Shown: positions 31,176-43,520 of the stretch, one piece after another
Layout of the letters: the number at the start of each line of letters is the position of its first letter
Position numbering within the stretch: the first letter of the stretch is position 1
NCBI RefSeq assembly: GCF_022201045.2
Contig: NC_068558.1
Location: forward strand, 51,129,501-51,193,500
Source: Citrus sinensis
Taxonomy: Eukaryota > Streptophyta > Magnoliopsida > Sapindales > Rutaceae
Length of the DNA: 64,000 bases
Direction of reading: 5' to 3'
Made by a program: the position numbers and the translations under genes
The notes under the pieces: generated by a model
The model's input: the letters and a program-made list of their open reading frames with translations, nothing else
The model's database searches: none
What the model was told of the DNA's origin: nothing

Positions 31176-32098
31176 TTATAGCTTCTTACCCTTTCTAAAA
31201 CCCCTACCCCTCGCATGCAAGTTCAAAGCTTCACCAAGCAACACAGTCAAATTGTGAGCCCTTGCATGGGTCTGAGCACGCCCCTTCTCTTCCAAGCCTT
31301 CCAAACAAGTCCTGCGGCAAGCGAGCGAGCTACTCAGCCACGTACGAGCATCATCAGTAGTGTAATTATCGCTAGCAAGGTGGAGCAAGCTTGCGAGCCT
31401 TGACTCACTCTCATTATTAGGGGTGGCAAAAATACTTGTCCGGTCCGGACCCGGACCGTCCCCAGGCGTTGACCGGTATGAAGCCGGGTCGGTCTTGGGC
31501 ATCACTTGATAAACCCGGAACCCGGATTTTATTAAAAAAATTATAAAACATATATTATTTTAAATATTTATATTTATTTGACTCATTTATTATACATATA
31601 TAAAGTTTTAAACACTTAAAATTTATATTTTCATGTCAAATTTTATTGAAATAAATTTAAAACTTATAAAATTACCAAAAAATAAAAAAATATATACACA
31701 TATAATATTAAAAAATATAAAATTCGGGTACCCGAATTAAAACTCGGCCTAGACCCAGACCCGGACCAGTTGCATCCAAGCAGGGTCCGGTTATTGCAAT
31801 ACCCAGACCCGGCCCGGGGTTTTACCATCCCTACTCATCATAGAGTCGAGCACATTCACTTATTGCCTCATCAGTGTGATGATCATAATTATCCTAAGTT
31901 TTGGCTCTCTAACTCTAATCCATTTGGTGCAATGGAAGCCCGAGCCCAGTTCCTAGCCTGCAACGCCGCAGCTCGGGCCGATTGAACCGCGGCCAGCTCG
32001 TCGGTGCAAGAGGTGGTGGTGAGAGCCATGGCCAGGAGTAGGAGGTGGAGAAAGGTGGGGAGAGAAATGGACATTTTGGTGGTGATGAATGAGGACAT
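31176..32098 (-). pseudogene. PMEI-like (PME pro-region) pseudogene interrupted by a hAT element
   Basis: Read leftward, an ATG at 32098 starts a signal peptide (LLLLAMAL) and a helix rich in Ala and Arg. A TAA at 31889 ends this frame. In another frame, after an in-frame TAG, come EAISECARLYDE and then a 416-bp hAT insertion (31833-31418). Beyond it the domain resumes as SRLASLLHLASDN, DARTWLSSSLACRRTCLEGL and HNLTVLLGEALNLHARG. These are the second half of a plant invertase/PMEI domain with its ECARLY and TWLSSSL...C motifs. It could be a stand-alone inhibitor, but the position upstream of, and on the same strand as, the broken catalytic half at 28426-29484 suggests the pro-region of one type-I PME. 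Confidence 0.8.
31418..31833. mobile_element. hAT-like MITE inside the PME pro-region pseudogene, 416 bp
   Basis: The ends are TAGGGGTGGCAAAA and the inverted TTTTACCATCCCTA. The flanks CTCATTAT (31410-31417) and CTCATCAT (31834-31841) match at 7 of 8. On the gene strand the duplicated bases fall on the codons YDE, so the insertion split the pseudogene's reading frame exactly there. Subterminal segments are rich in CCGGACCC/GGGTCCGG words. Confidence 0.9.
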
Positions 32099-32131
32099 TG
32101 ATCAAGATAATTACTGACTTGGAGTTTTTGG

Positions 32132-32749
32132 TCGTTAATATAAAGCCAGCTTATAAGTTGAAGAGGCAAACACGTGGAATTTTGTAGCTATGTGTCATTG
32201 CTTTTGGGCCATCACGTAGTGACTTTGGAGTCATCTTTATACGGGAAAAAACAAATAAAAAATTCTTCAAACTCGTTCATTTGCTCGATTGGAGACACTT
32301 CCTATAAGAAGAGAACAAAGACTATTTAATTAATTATTAGACAAGAGTTTATAGTCATTATTGGGGATAATTATGTGTATTCAAGGTTCTTAATTTTTTA
32401 ATATTTTCATATTAAAATATCTTGATTGAAGCTGATAATATCGTTAATATAAAGCCAGCTTATAAGTTGAAGAGGCAAACACATGGAATTTTGTAGCTAT
32501 GTGTCATTGCTTTTGGGCCATCACGTAGTGACTTTGGAGTCATCTTTATACGGGAAAAAACAAATAAAAAATTCTTCAAACTCGTTCATTTGCTCGATTG
32601 GAGACACTTCCTATAAGAAGAGAACGAAGACTATTTAATTAATTATTAGACAAGAGTTTATAGTCATTATTGGGGATAATTATGTGTATTCAAGGTTCTT
32701 AATTTTTTAATATTTTCAGATTAAAATATCTTGATTGAAGCTGATAATA
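32132..32749. repeat. Recent tandem duplication, 309-bp unit, upstream of the PME pseudogene
   Basis: Copy 1 (32132-32440) and copy 2 (32441-32749) differ at only three bases by eye (G/A in the CACRTGG word, A/G in AACRAAG and T/G in TTCAKATT). Read in the gene's direction, the unit contains TATA-like words (CTTATAAGC, TTTATATTAA) just upstream of the pseudogene ATG at 32098, so the duplicated unit includes its promoter region. Confidence 0.95.
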
Positions 32750-34073
32750 GAACAGGTAGTTGCTCGTTGCCATAATTATTTTTTATATATGCATTGATGT
32801 TTATAAATTTGAAGAATGTTAGGATTTTCATCAATTTATTAAATAATGAATAATTTTTACGAGTTATGAAATTTATCATCTAACACATGAGTGATATATC
32901 ACAATTAAAATCCATATTAAACATGAAATGTTAAAATTCCGAACGTTATTTTATAAATTTCGTCTCACTAATTTTCTTGATATTTTATTTTGAAGTATAG
33001 CTTAGTTTCAAAAGGAGATTTTATGCATTCACCTTTCTAAATTTAGAATGTGAAAATATATCACACTTTTTATTTAAAAAATAAATTATCTATCCAATTC
33101 CTGAGGGACAAAGACATGAATGCTCCACTAAATAATCAGCTAGTTAAGATAAATTAAAAAAGATGGTTAGAAAACCAAATCTAAACTGTTGGTGTTTTAT
33201 TAATTTTGTCAATTAATGTAATTTATGAGAGATTTAGTGTGTATGGTCAAAACTTGTATAAAAAAGGTACATAAAAAAGTTTTGCTACATTTCAATTTTG
33301 ATTGTTGGTAATAAGAATTCGATGAGGTATTGTAATTCGATTGTTTTTCTTTCCAGATAACCATAACTGCAATACAAATGATCAAAAACTCATGAGAGTC
33401 GACTCTCATATTTCGTGAGAGTAAGCCACTGATCTAGTGTATCTCAATTGAATAGTACAAGAGCTGACTGTCCCAGTGTCCACATGCTCCTCGTTTAAAA
33501 AAGAAAAAAAAAATTGCACACAAAAAATATTCATATATACCGTACGTTACTTCTCTCAGCGTTAAATTTAATTTTTCCTTATTTTTACATTGTTACCATT
33601 AGGATTTGCAATTGCGTTGTTCGAATTTCCAATAATATTACAGAAAAATAATCATTTACATCAAAACGTTGCTGATTCAACGTTAACAGAATAATGTCAA
33701 GAATGTTAATTATATGCACGTTCCCTATCAAGCCGACGACATTCAAGCAGACCACACCCAAGCCAAGACACCATCATCGCTGCCACGTTAAAAACGATCC
33801 AATTCCAATAATCCACAAGCCATGCATCTGGCTGCCACTACATTGAATTATGCCAATAGTGCTCAAAACAAAATAAAAATTTTGGATGAGGAATGATTTG
33901 AGGCTCCATTGAGTCCAAAAAAAAAAATAAAAAAATGGTGCTGTGAAAACAGGAAACAAAACAAATCCGTTGAAATGGGGTTTAATAATAATAATTTTTT
34001 TTGAAGAGTGGGGTTTATAGGAATAGTTTAAAAGGCTTTTATATTATTTGTAAGATGGGGTTATTTGAATGAG
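32750..34073. other. Gene-free AT-rich region
   Basis: Only short frames without recognisable similarity occur on either strand. Nothing else is supported. Confidence 0.5.
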
Positions 34074-34902
34074 GGATGATTAAAAAAATTCAGGTTCGAC
34101 CTATATTTGTAAAGAATCGAATTATTTGGGTCCGAAAAAATTCGAATCCGCATGTTAAAAATGCAAATCCGGATGCTATTAATTAAGATCTATATAGGTT
34201 CGAATGCAAGTATATCTGAAAAATAGGATATTTGAATCCATATTAAAAAAAATTATTTATCAAATTAAAATTCAATAATATATATATATATATAACTTAA
34301 ATGAAAAAAAATAAAAAATAAAACCTAATCATTTATTTCATTTAACAATATTCTTATAATTTTGCACAAACAAAGCACTTTAATGATTATTTTTTATGTT
34401 TTCACGGTTAGATTGTGAGTTCTTTAAACGGATTGTAAACCAAATTATGAACGCTTAAGGAGTGGATGATCCTGATGATTGATGATATAATGGCATGACC
34501 TGTTGGAAGCTTAGAATCTATATGGATTTGTGGTATTTTTGCTTGTGTAAATGTGGTGTTAGATTTAAACTTATGTTATTCTTGATGTTTAATTTATGTT
34601 GTGGTATTTTTATTTATGTATTTGTGATGTTGTTGTATATTATTCTAGATGTTAAATTGTTGATTGTTGAATTATGATTAGATTTGATTTAATTTTATTA
34701 GGTAAATAAATTTTTAAATTTTTTATATTTGAATTTAGTATTATGCAGATCCTGATATTAGGAAAATCCATCCAGTAATCTACATGAGCATTACTACCAT
34801 CTGGATCTGCAGGTTTTTTTGCGGATCTAGATGCCAAATTATCAATACGAATCTAAACCCGGATGTACTTGTATGCAGATCTAAATTTTGCTATCTCTAA
34901 TT
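34074..34902. mobile_element. Degenerate hAT-like MITE
   Basis: The left part begins near GAGGGATGATTAAA and the right part ends TTTTGCTATCTCTA, a weak inverted pair. Both subterminal regions are full of GATCTG, AATCCG and GGATC words, like the element at 22886. The flanks ATTTGAAT and ATTTGCAC share only the first five bases. The ends are uncertain. Confidence 0.4.
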
Positions 34903-35394
34903 TGCACCCACCTTAATATTTAATAAATCCATAAACTCAAACCCATCACAATAATTTATTTACTAACTCATACATATGTACCAAATATACCCTTAACATC
35001 TTAAGTTTTATAAGTCAGTTTCTCTCTCTACTTTCTATTAAGTCTTTATCATGGTTTTGTAATCAAATCTTTTCTAGTAGCTTGCTCTTTTTTTTCCTAT
35101 CTTTTGTCTTTTGCTTAAAATGAACTCTTAAGAAATTCTATCATGAAAAGCTAGAAACCTAAGATAGATTAGGAAAAAAAATATCTCCCACAAAATTAAC
35201 TTAAATTTGAGTTATTTTGAATGACAACTTCAAGAGAAATAATTTTGTTCTAATAGTAAGTATTTTGTTTATTTTACTACCGATGCGTAGATAAAAGTAA
35301 GTTTGTGATCTTTCTGATCTTTGCCCATAATGTTTTTCTAAATTGAAATAATGTGTGATGGAAAACAAAGTTCATTGAGAGATATACACGTAAT

Positions 35395-35571
35395 CAGGGG
35401 CGGATCTTAATTGAGACTAAAGTGGGCTATGACCCCTGTAAACATTTTAATTTTTATTTTAAATATATATGATATTCCCTAAATTATATTAGAAAATTAA
35501 ACAATATATCTAAACGACATATACCTAATTCACTTCGGCTCTGTAGCCAAAGTTTTCAGCTTTTGCCCCTG
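35395..35571. mobile_element. Short hAT-like MITE, 177 bp
   Basis: The ends are CAGGGGCGGATC and the inverted TTTTGCCCCTG. The flanks CACGTAAT (35387-35394) and CACATAAT (35572-35579) match at 7 of 8. CAGGGGCGGA is a recurrent plant hAT terminus. It is non-coding. Confidence 0.85.
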
Positions 35572-35579
35572 CACATAAT

Positions 35580-36530
35580 AAAAATATGAGGGAAGAGGAA
35601 CGTTGAAAGAGATTTGATGCCAAGAGAAGTTAGAAAACTATAAGAACCAATATGAACATAACTTTGCAAACAATTGCAAAGAGAGAGAGAAGAGAAAAGA
35701 AACAATTGTGAAGAAAAAATAACGTTAGAGAGAGAAATCATGCTAAAAAGTTATAACGCTTGGTTATAAAAGTAATTTAAATTAGCTAGGGATATTCTTT
35801 TGTAATAAAATATACATTGAAAAAGTGAGTATGGAGAATATTTTAACAAGTTTAAACAGTCCCACCTTATTTTAAATATTTTAATGGAATTAATTTTAAA
35901 AAAAAAAGAGTTTCAAGAGCTATTTGGAGGGTTGACAATAACCAACTCTATTATTATTTAATATTTACACCTTTACTATTAAGTAAAATACATTAATTTT
36001 CATTCATATTCCCTTGTTATTACAATTTTTCTTTTGTTAATCTTTTAGTGGTATGGGCATTATTTTTCAAACTTAATATAACATTTTCCCATTTATTTTA
36101 TTAAATCACGATACGAACCGTTTTGATAAGTCATTAAAAATGAAAAATGAAAAACTATAAAAATGACATAAATAGACCATTAATAGAAATGACAATGAAT
36201 AAAAATGAATGACAGCAAATAAATATATTTCAAGGTGATTTTGGGTTATTCTTAGTTGAAAATACTTTCTTTTTATAAATAAATAAATAAGAAGAACCCA
36301 CCGCCAGGTCACATTGATATTATCAGAAAGAATGTCCGCTGCACTGTGTTATTCTGAAAGGAAAGAAAAGTATGCATGGCACAGAAAGCAAATAAGGCGA
36401 CGGCCAGGGAACTTAAGAGCGTCGGTGGGTGGCTAAGGCTAACAAGTGAAGAATGAGCACGAAAAACAAATCTGATTTAAAATGTGATTTTGATTGACAA
36501 TTTCATAAACCAACTAGCATTAATTGAGTT
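35580..36530. other. Gene-free AT-rich region
   Basis: No coding frame or paired repeat is recognised here. Purine-rich and AT-rich low-complexity stretches dominate. Confidence 0.5.
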
Positions 36531-36548
36531 CTTTTGTTTTGTTTTTTT

Positions 36549-36938
36549 TATATTACATCATATATTATTACAATTAATATTTACAAACAAATTCTACAAT
36601 TGAGACCTTCGTCGTGGTATGTACTCCTCTAAAGCGCTGTCCAAATTCTTTAAACTTTCGTCGTGGTATGTACTCCTCTAAAACGCTGTCCAAATTCTTT
36701 AAACCCTCTCAAATATTCGAGAGCTGTTCACTCTACTCACACTTCGTGAAGGATAGACTGGCTCCACTCAATTATCGTTCTACTCACACTTCGTGAAGGA
36801 TAGACTGGCTCCACTCAATTATTTGATAATTGAGGAAAGATTGTAAATAATCCCTATAAATACTTTTATAGAGGATCGAACCATTGCACTCAATATTATA
36901 AGTGTAAGGACTCTCCCACTGGACCAAAGACCTATTAG
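36549..36938 (-). mobile_element. tRNA-derived SINE with internal duplications, 390 bp
   Basis: On the minus strand the element begins near 36938. It has an A-box-like TGGTCCAGTGG (about 36924-36914) and, 44 nt downstream, a B-box-like GGTTCGATCC (about 36880-36871), and it ends in an A-rich tail near 36549-36558. The 18-mer TAATTGAGTTCTTTTGTT occurs exactly at both borders (36531-36548 and 36939-36956), a typical retroposition target duplication. The body contains two separate tandem duplications: a 49-bp unit at 36608-36705 and a 47-bp unit at 36733-36826. Without them the element would be about 294 bp. There is no coding capacity. Confidence 0.8.
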
Positions 36939-36956
36939 TAATTGAGTTCTTTTGTT

Positions 36957-39900
36957 GAAACGTCTAATCGTTGAAGATAGAATCTACACAATAAATTGTA
37001 GACATAAAACTCTTACTTACAAACAGTGTCAATGGATTTAATCAATCCGATTAATGGACTACCGTTATATGTGCACGTAATTTATTCCTTGAAAGTAAGC
37101 TCAAAAAGTCTGACTTTAGAAAACGTAAAGGAATAAAGTATTGGACTGACCTCATTAGTCATTACAGTGTTTTTATTTTATTTTATTTTATATATCATCA
37201 ACGCTTGACGGTATGAATTGATAAAGCTTATTTTCGTTAACTTGTACTTATCAAAAATAAAAATAAAAATCGTTAACTTGTAGCTTTCACGAAAACGATG
37301 GCTGAATTAATGAGTAAGAATCCGTGCACTTGACAATTATTCAAATTTTCTAGAGAGGGTGAATATTCACATACGTGAAGGAGCAAACTTCATCAGGATT
37401 CAGAAACAACATACGTGCTCAAAACTTGTGAGTCAAAAATCAGCCAATTAAATGACGGCCATCTACCAATCTACCGCTTTGGTCCCATGGGCGCTACCGT
37501 ATTTTAAATGATGATCAAAAAACAAAATTAGATTTGATAATGATATGATGAGCGATGATGCCACGATGCTGATGTTGCAAATTCCCTCAATTAACGACAC
37601 TGATAATTTAATTATGAGATTAAGGATTACATAATTGTGCAGAATATTTATAACTTTAATCGCATAATAAATACTACAAATTAAAATAAGAAAAATAATT
37701 AAAAAAAAAAGAAAACGAATGTAATAAAATTTTGAGTTCGTGATGGTTGCAGAAAATGAATATTTATTTAAAACTCGGAGCATGATTTGAATTTATTTTT
37801 AAGTTTTTTTTTTTTTAAAAAAAAGAAAATCAGTTTCACTAATACATAAAGTAAACTCAAAACTCTTGGAAGAAAAGTAGTCTATGGACCAACCATTCGA
37901 TATAGAGTTGCTAACGAATTCTAATTATTTCGATACGAATTACGATGCATGCATATACTTTGAGAAACCGGCAAAAGTCATGTCAGCCACCACTTTTTGT
38001 ACCAGACATGCACTTTAAATTAAGCACGTACGACTTCATTTTCATTGCTTACCTTGGCAAAATTTGTTAATGCCCACCGAACTAATATTCGCATTCTCAT
38101 GTATATGCGCATGTGTATATATATTCCCTGGAATGTTAGCGGCCCTGCTCGATCCCGCATCAGATTGACCCAAATTTTTTTTTCTAATTTCGCGTTGTAA
38201 CTTGAAATACAACGCCTAATTATATCCTAGTTAAAAGATTTATTTCATTTCTCATCAACTAATCATTCCTATCCTCAATAAAATAAACATGGGCAAATTC
38301 TATATATATATATATATATCTCTCGGTCGTTATATAAATAATGTGCCAATTAAACGAGTGAACAAAATATTTCAGCCTGGTTGTTAAATTATGAACAAAT
38401 TGGCGTTTGCATTAATTAAACACAATTTCTTGTACGACAATTTTTTTTTTTTGGTTGGCAAATTTATTTCAACTTATAGTTTTTAAAATCAAACTCGTTA
38501 GGTGTGGAATTTATTAGCTTCTCCCATGCCATCATAATATTCTCACATACGTAATTTCCTTGACCCTAGTTTTTGAATATCAAATCGTTTCCACAAAACA
38601 GTAAAAAGCAAGACCAATTTGGTGTAAACCTTTTAATTTTAAGAGGTGATTCATGACTCATGACAGAAATTTTCAACGGACCATTAAGTTTCAGAAACCA
38701 TTTGATATGTATACCACTTTCAACTTGTTGAACGAGACAATAATATAAGAAAATAATTAACAAGGAATTAGGGCAGGTGGGGCTTGGAACAAAAAAAAAT
38801 TATTAGTTTAACCACCCACCAAAATATAAACATAATTATTCCCTTCACATCTCAAGGGATCCCAGTTGCATACATAGTCAACATTTTGATTGGATAAGAA
38901 TGTCTATTATATGTAGGTACTTCACTGGTTAAGCCGTTAATCACCAGTTTATATAATTACAAATTGTTTAATTAAATTTGCCACAGAATAAGCTCGATTT
39001 ATGTCGTATAGCTAACTTAACAAATTTTGCAATATGACCCCTAAGCTACTTGCAAACTTCTTCTGTTTATAATCTATGTGACATCTGATTTCGGAAAGCT
39101 AGTAACGGTTTGTGTCAAAAGGTTATGAAGCATGCACGCGATAAGAAGTTTCCCCAAATAAAAATCTACCAACTTAATTATTTTATTTTATACGCAACCA
39201 GTTGGCAGTCAAATATAGAGTTGTAGAATGACCCTCAGCTCGATCATTGAAAGTTGCGGTATTAATAGATAATAATAATAATTGGTTGTAAGGGTATTTG
39301 AGGAATTTCAAATAAAAGTTATTATGACTAAAAGAAGGTTAAGAAATTTATTGAGTGAAAAATAAATTAATTATGTATGTGAGAGTTTGGGAGTTAAAAA
39401 ACAAAGACTTATGATGAAAATGTTTACCAAAATAAATTAAACAAAAAAAGAGAGACTGGTATTTTAGTAATGAAGGTTAAATAATTGGGTACGTGCGTCA
39501 CGCTTGACAATATTTAAGAATTATTGGGAAACTCGAGTTAATTATTATTTATACCTTCCATTAAGAATTGAATTAATGTTCTTATTTCTATTAATTAATT
39601 AATTCCAAAAGAAGAGATAACGATTGAATTTCGGGGACATAATGTATACACAATGTGGGAAAGTAATAAAGGCAAAAGATTACATTCTCCTAAACTTGGC
39701 GCTTAAATGCCTCTTTAGACGTCCATGCACTTTGAGCTAATTATCAAGTGGTATAGGTCCTTGCTGCATATTTATTTTGGTTAAAATTTACTTAATTATT
39801 ATGTAGTTTTCACTAGATGCCCATCACGTTTATTTGCTTTTTATGCTATATTAGACCCAAAAAAAAATTATTTTACTCTTGACAAATTAGATCTAACAGC

Positions 39901-40484
39901 TACAAAAGCAAAGAGAAATTAATTATATAATTAATTCAAACTGTAGGAACTAAAGAAGCATCTTCCCAAACTTAGCAATAACAAAGGAAATAATTTTTTT
40001 TTTACCTCATATGCTAGCTGCTAAAATATGATATTATTCTATCAGAAAGGAAATAATCTTGAAATTGATCTGGCAATTGGTATCTTGCTGTAGGTTTCAT
40101 TAATTAGTTTTGTTGTATGGTTTAAATTTCCTTTCTTGCATCCAACAATTTTGGGTAAAGAATGAGCAAAAAAAGCATATCGTTTGAGACCGATTATTAA
40201 TTATGGTAATTATTGATCCCATATAATTTTATTATGCTAATCAAACTGTTAGTGCGGGTCACAATCGAATTACGAATGGATTCTTTATTCATGCATACAA
40301 ACGTTGCATGACCCATGAACATGTCAACAACGCGTCCCCCGCCCTGATCAACAGCTAGCTTCCTCTGTAGTTCTTATCTCAAGTCAATACATGCAAAAAA
40401 CAAAAAGAAAAGTACGAGACGTCGTCGTGCCGTCCAATGATTAATTACATCTCCACCAGTAGGCCCCCATTGTTTTTTGTTCCC
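36957..40484. other. Gene-free region upstream of PECS-2.1
   Basis: About 3.5 kb of AT-rich DNA with a (TA)n run near 38301-38320 and several short frames without similarity. The right end is the PECS-2.1 promoter. I recognise no gene or complete transposon. Confidence 0.5.
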
Positions 40485-40491
40485 TATAAAA
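40485..40491 (+). promoter_or_regulatory. TATA box of PECS-2.1
   Basis: TATAAAA lies 86 bp upstream of the start codon at 40571. An in-frame ATG at 40496 lies only a few bases after it, upstream of any transcription start this box would set, so it is not used as the start. Confidence 0.75.
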
Positions 40492-40570
40492 GGGGATGAG
40501 CTTACCACTCATTCTTCACACAACAATTCCCGAAGTCCATAGCAAGCTTTTCGATCCATTATTATCTCAA

Positions 40571-42874
40571 ATGGCTCTTCGAATTCTTATAACAGTTTCA
40601 CTTGTGCTCTTTTCTCTCTCTCATACCTCTTTTGGGTACAGCCCAGAAGAAGTAAAATCGTGGTGTGGCAAAACGCCAAACCCTCAACCATGCGAGTATT
40701 TTTTGACACAAAAAACTGATGTCACTTCCATCAAACAAGACACTGACTTTTACAAAATTTCATTACAGCTTGCACTAGAACGTGCCACGACGGCCCAATC
40801 ACGCACGTATACCCTTGGCTCAAAGTGCCGAAACGAGCGTGAAAAGGCTGCATGGGAAGATTGCCGCGAGCTTTATGAACTAACAGTTCTTAAGCTCAAC
40901 CAAACCTCCAACTCTAGCCCTGGATGCACCAAAGTTGACAAACAAACATGGCTTAGCACGGCTCTTACAAACTTAGAGACGTGCCGAGCCAGCTTAGAGG
41001 ATCTTGGGGTTCCCGAATATGTGTTACCTTTATTGTCAAATAATGTAACAAAGTTGATCAGTAACACTCTGTCCCTCAACAAGGTGCCATATAATGAGCC
41101 TAGTTACAAAGATGGCTTCCCAACGTGGGTCAAGCCCGGTGACCGAAAGCTGTTGCAGACGACGCCACGAGCAAATATTGTGGTGGCCCAGGATGGTTCC
41201 GGGAATGTTAAAACGATACAGGAGGCAGTAGCGGCGGCATCGCGGGCAGGTGGCAGCAGGTATGTGATTTATATCAAGGCAGGAACATATAATGAGAACA
41301 TTGAAGTGAAGTTGAAGAATATTATGTTCGTGGGAGATGGGATTGGCAAGACTATTATCACTGGGAGCAAAAGTGTTGGAGGTGGCGCTACAACCTTCAA
41401 ATCAGCTACTGTTGGTGAGTTTTATCAATCTCTTCATTACCTGCTAACGACGTTTTAACCATATTAATTCCATATATTCATTTTGATTGGTCAAAACAAA
41501 AAATAACAACTTTGGGCTAATAAAATCAATTAAAGAACATATATAGTAAACGGAAGCGCTATAATTGCCTGACCTAGTCCAGTTCAGATGAATGCATGGA
41601 CTCCATCCAACATTGTTTTATTTATTACGAAACATTATTATTGTAAACGTACTAAAAACAGGGACACATCAAAATGAAGAGCTTTAAAAAAGAGGGGGGA
41701 AAAAGAGATGCTAAGTAAAAGTTATAGTAATTGAGATGTACATAGATTTTGATAAGTCAAAAACTGATCACGAAGTAGACGTGTTTAATTTTGCATGTTA
41801 CCTAATTGAATATGTCTATCACACTGGGACCATGCATTATAGTTTCAGAGAAATGGCGATCAATTTGCTTAGGTATAGTTTGCTTTAAAAGCAAGTAAGT
41901 ACATCAATTATCCAATTAAAAATTGTATCAAGTCTTGGGGCAAGGTCGATTATTATGATTGTTGCTATTATTTTTTTAAACTTAATTTCGTTGACAATAA
42001 ATAACAATAATATGATTTTACGCAAAATCAAAGGTTATTTCAAGACTCAGCCATTAAGTCAAAACCATTTTAACTTATGCAAAATCTGGAATTTGATAAG
42101 AGCCCCATGGAGATGGTGTAAGTTTGAATGAAATGCAGCAGTTACTTTAAACTAAAATAATTACATGAGGAATTTCATTTGACAGCTGTTGTTGGAGATA
42201 ACTTCATTGCTCGTGACATAACAATCCGCAACACTGCGGGTCCAAACAATCACCAGGCGGTGGCACTGCGTTCCGGGTCGGATCTCTCAGTTTTCTACAG
42301 ATGCAGCTTTGAAGGATACCAGGACACCCTCTACGTTCATTCACAGCGTCAATTCTACAGAGAGTGTGACATTTATGGGACAGTGGATTTCATATTTGGT
42401 AACGCTGCGGTTGTGTTACAAAACTGCAACATATTTGCGCGCAAACCCCCCAACAGGACCAACACTCTCACCGCACAAGGCAGAACCGACCCTAACCAGA
42501 GCACTGGAATCATTATTCACAACTGTAGGGTCACTGCTGCTTCCGACTTGAAGCCTGTTCAAAGCTCCGTTAAGACGTTCCTTGGGAGGCCCTGGAAGCA
42601 GTACTCGCGAACCGTTTATATCAAGACCTTCCTTGACAGCTTGATAAACCCCGCTGGATGGATGGAATGGAGTGGTGATTTTGCTTTGAATACTCTGTAT
42701 TATGCTGAGTATATGAACACTGGCCCGGGTTCTTCAACTGCTAACAGAGTCAAGTGGCGTGGCTATCACGTTCTTACCAGTCCGTCCCAGGTTAGCCAGT
42801 TCACCGTAGGCAACTTTATTGCTGGAAATTCTTGGTTGCCGGCCACCAACGTCCCCTTCACCTCCGGTCTCTAG
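40571..42874 (+). CDS. PECS-2.1: Type-I pectin methylesterase (pectinesterase 2)
   Basis: Two exons, 40571-41414 and 42186-42874, join in frame to 510 residues, matching my memory of Citrus sinensis PECS-2.1 in length and sequence. Residues 1-22 are a signal peptide. An inhibitor-like pro-region spans about 25-175, with cysteines at 32, 41, 98 and 138 among others. A basic RKLL motif at 192-195 is the usual subtilase cleavage site. The catalytic beta-helix runs from about 200 to the end, with Q305, Q327, D328 (YQDTL), D349 (GTVDFIFG) and R416 (LGRPW) all present. The mature enzyme removes methyl esters from cell-wall homogalacturonan. The single intron at GGT/GCT before the [11 protein letters not shown] block is a conserved PME position. 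AATAAA at 43038-43043 is a likely polyadenylation signal. It appears orthologous to Arabidopsis PME17 (At2g45220). Confidence 0.95.
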
Positions 42875-43458
42875 GTTGATCATTCTTTGTTTATATTTTA
42901 TTGCACATGAAATTAATACCAACTTGTTGAGGTAATTAGGAGGAAAAATAATAATAATAAGGTAGTTAAAAGGAACTACCATCTTGGCATTGTCAGTTGT
43001 TATTCTTTGTGAAGTTGTACGTAAATGTAATTTCTCGAATAAAGGGTGTTATTGCTTTCCGTTCTTAAATAATCTGATTCAACCTTATTTGCTCACAGTT
43101 GGGTTTATTAGGGAGTCAACATCAGACATAGGTTTGCTTGCCAAGATAAATCTTTGACGGATTTAAAAAGAAAAATAAAAGCATGTTTAATTCTTTAATA
43201 ATCTCCTGTGGTTTATCCATCTCTTGTTTTAGTAAATCTAACTGATCAAGATTTTGTTCTTATACAATCACTTCTAGTTAAGTATCCTTGGTCAATATAT
43301 TCCAAAATAAATAAATAATTTAGACTTGAAAGAGATAAATAATTTAAAATCCAAACGGGCACTGACCCAGACCCTCCTTGCTAATGTCAAGCAATTTATT
43401 TCAATTGTGTATGGCACCACAGAAGCGTATACGGGATAAAAGATTCATCAAATAATTT

Positions 43459-43520
<62 letters not shown>

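Noticed and set aside
36608..36826. CRISPR-like short repeats
   Set aside because: Only two units per repeat, no spacers, a plant genome, and they lie inside a SINE.
40496..40570. Upstream in-frame ATG of PECS-2.1
   Set aside because: It lies only 5 bp after the TATA box and so precedes any likely transcription start; the signal peptide begins cleanly at 40571.
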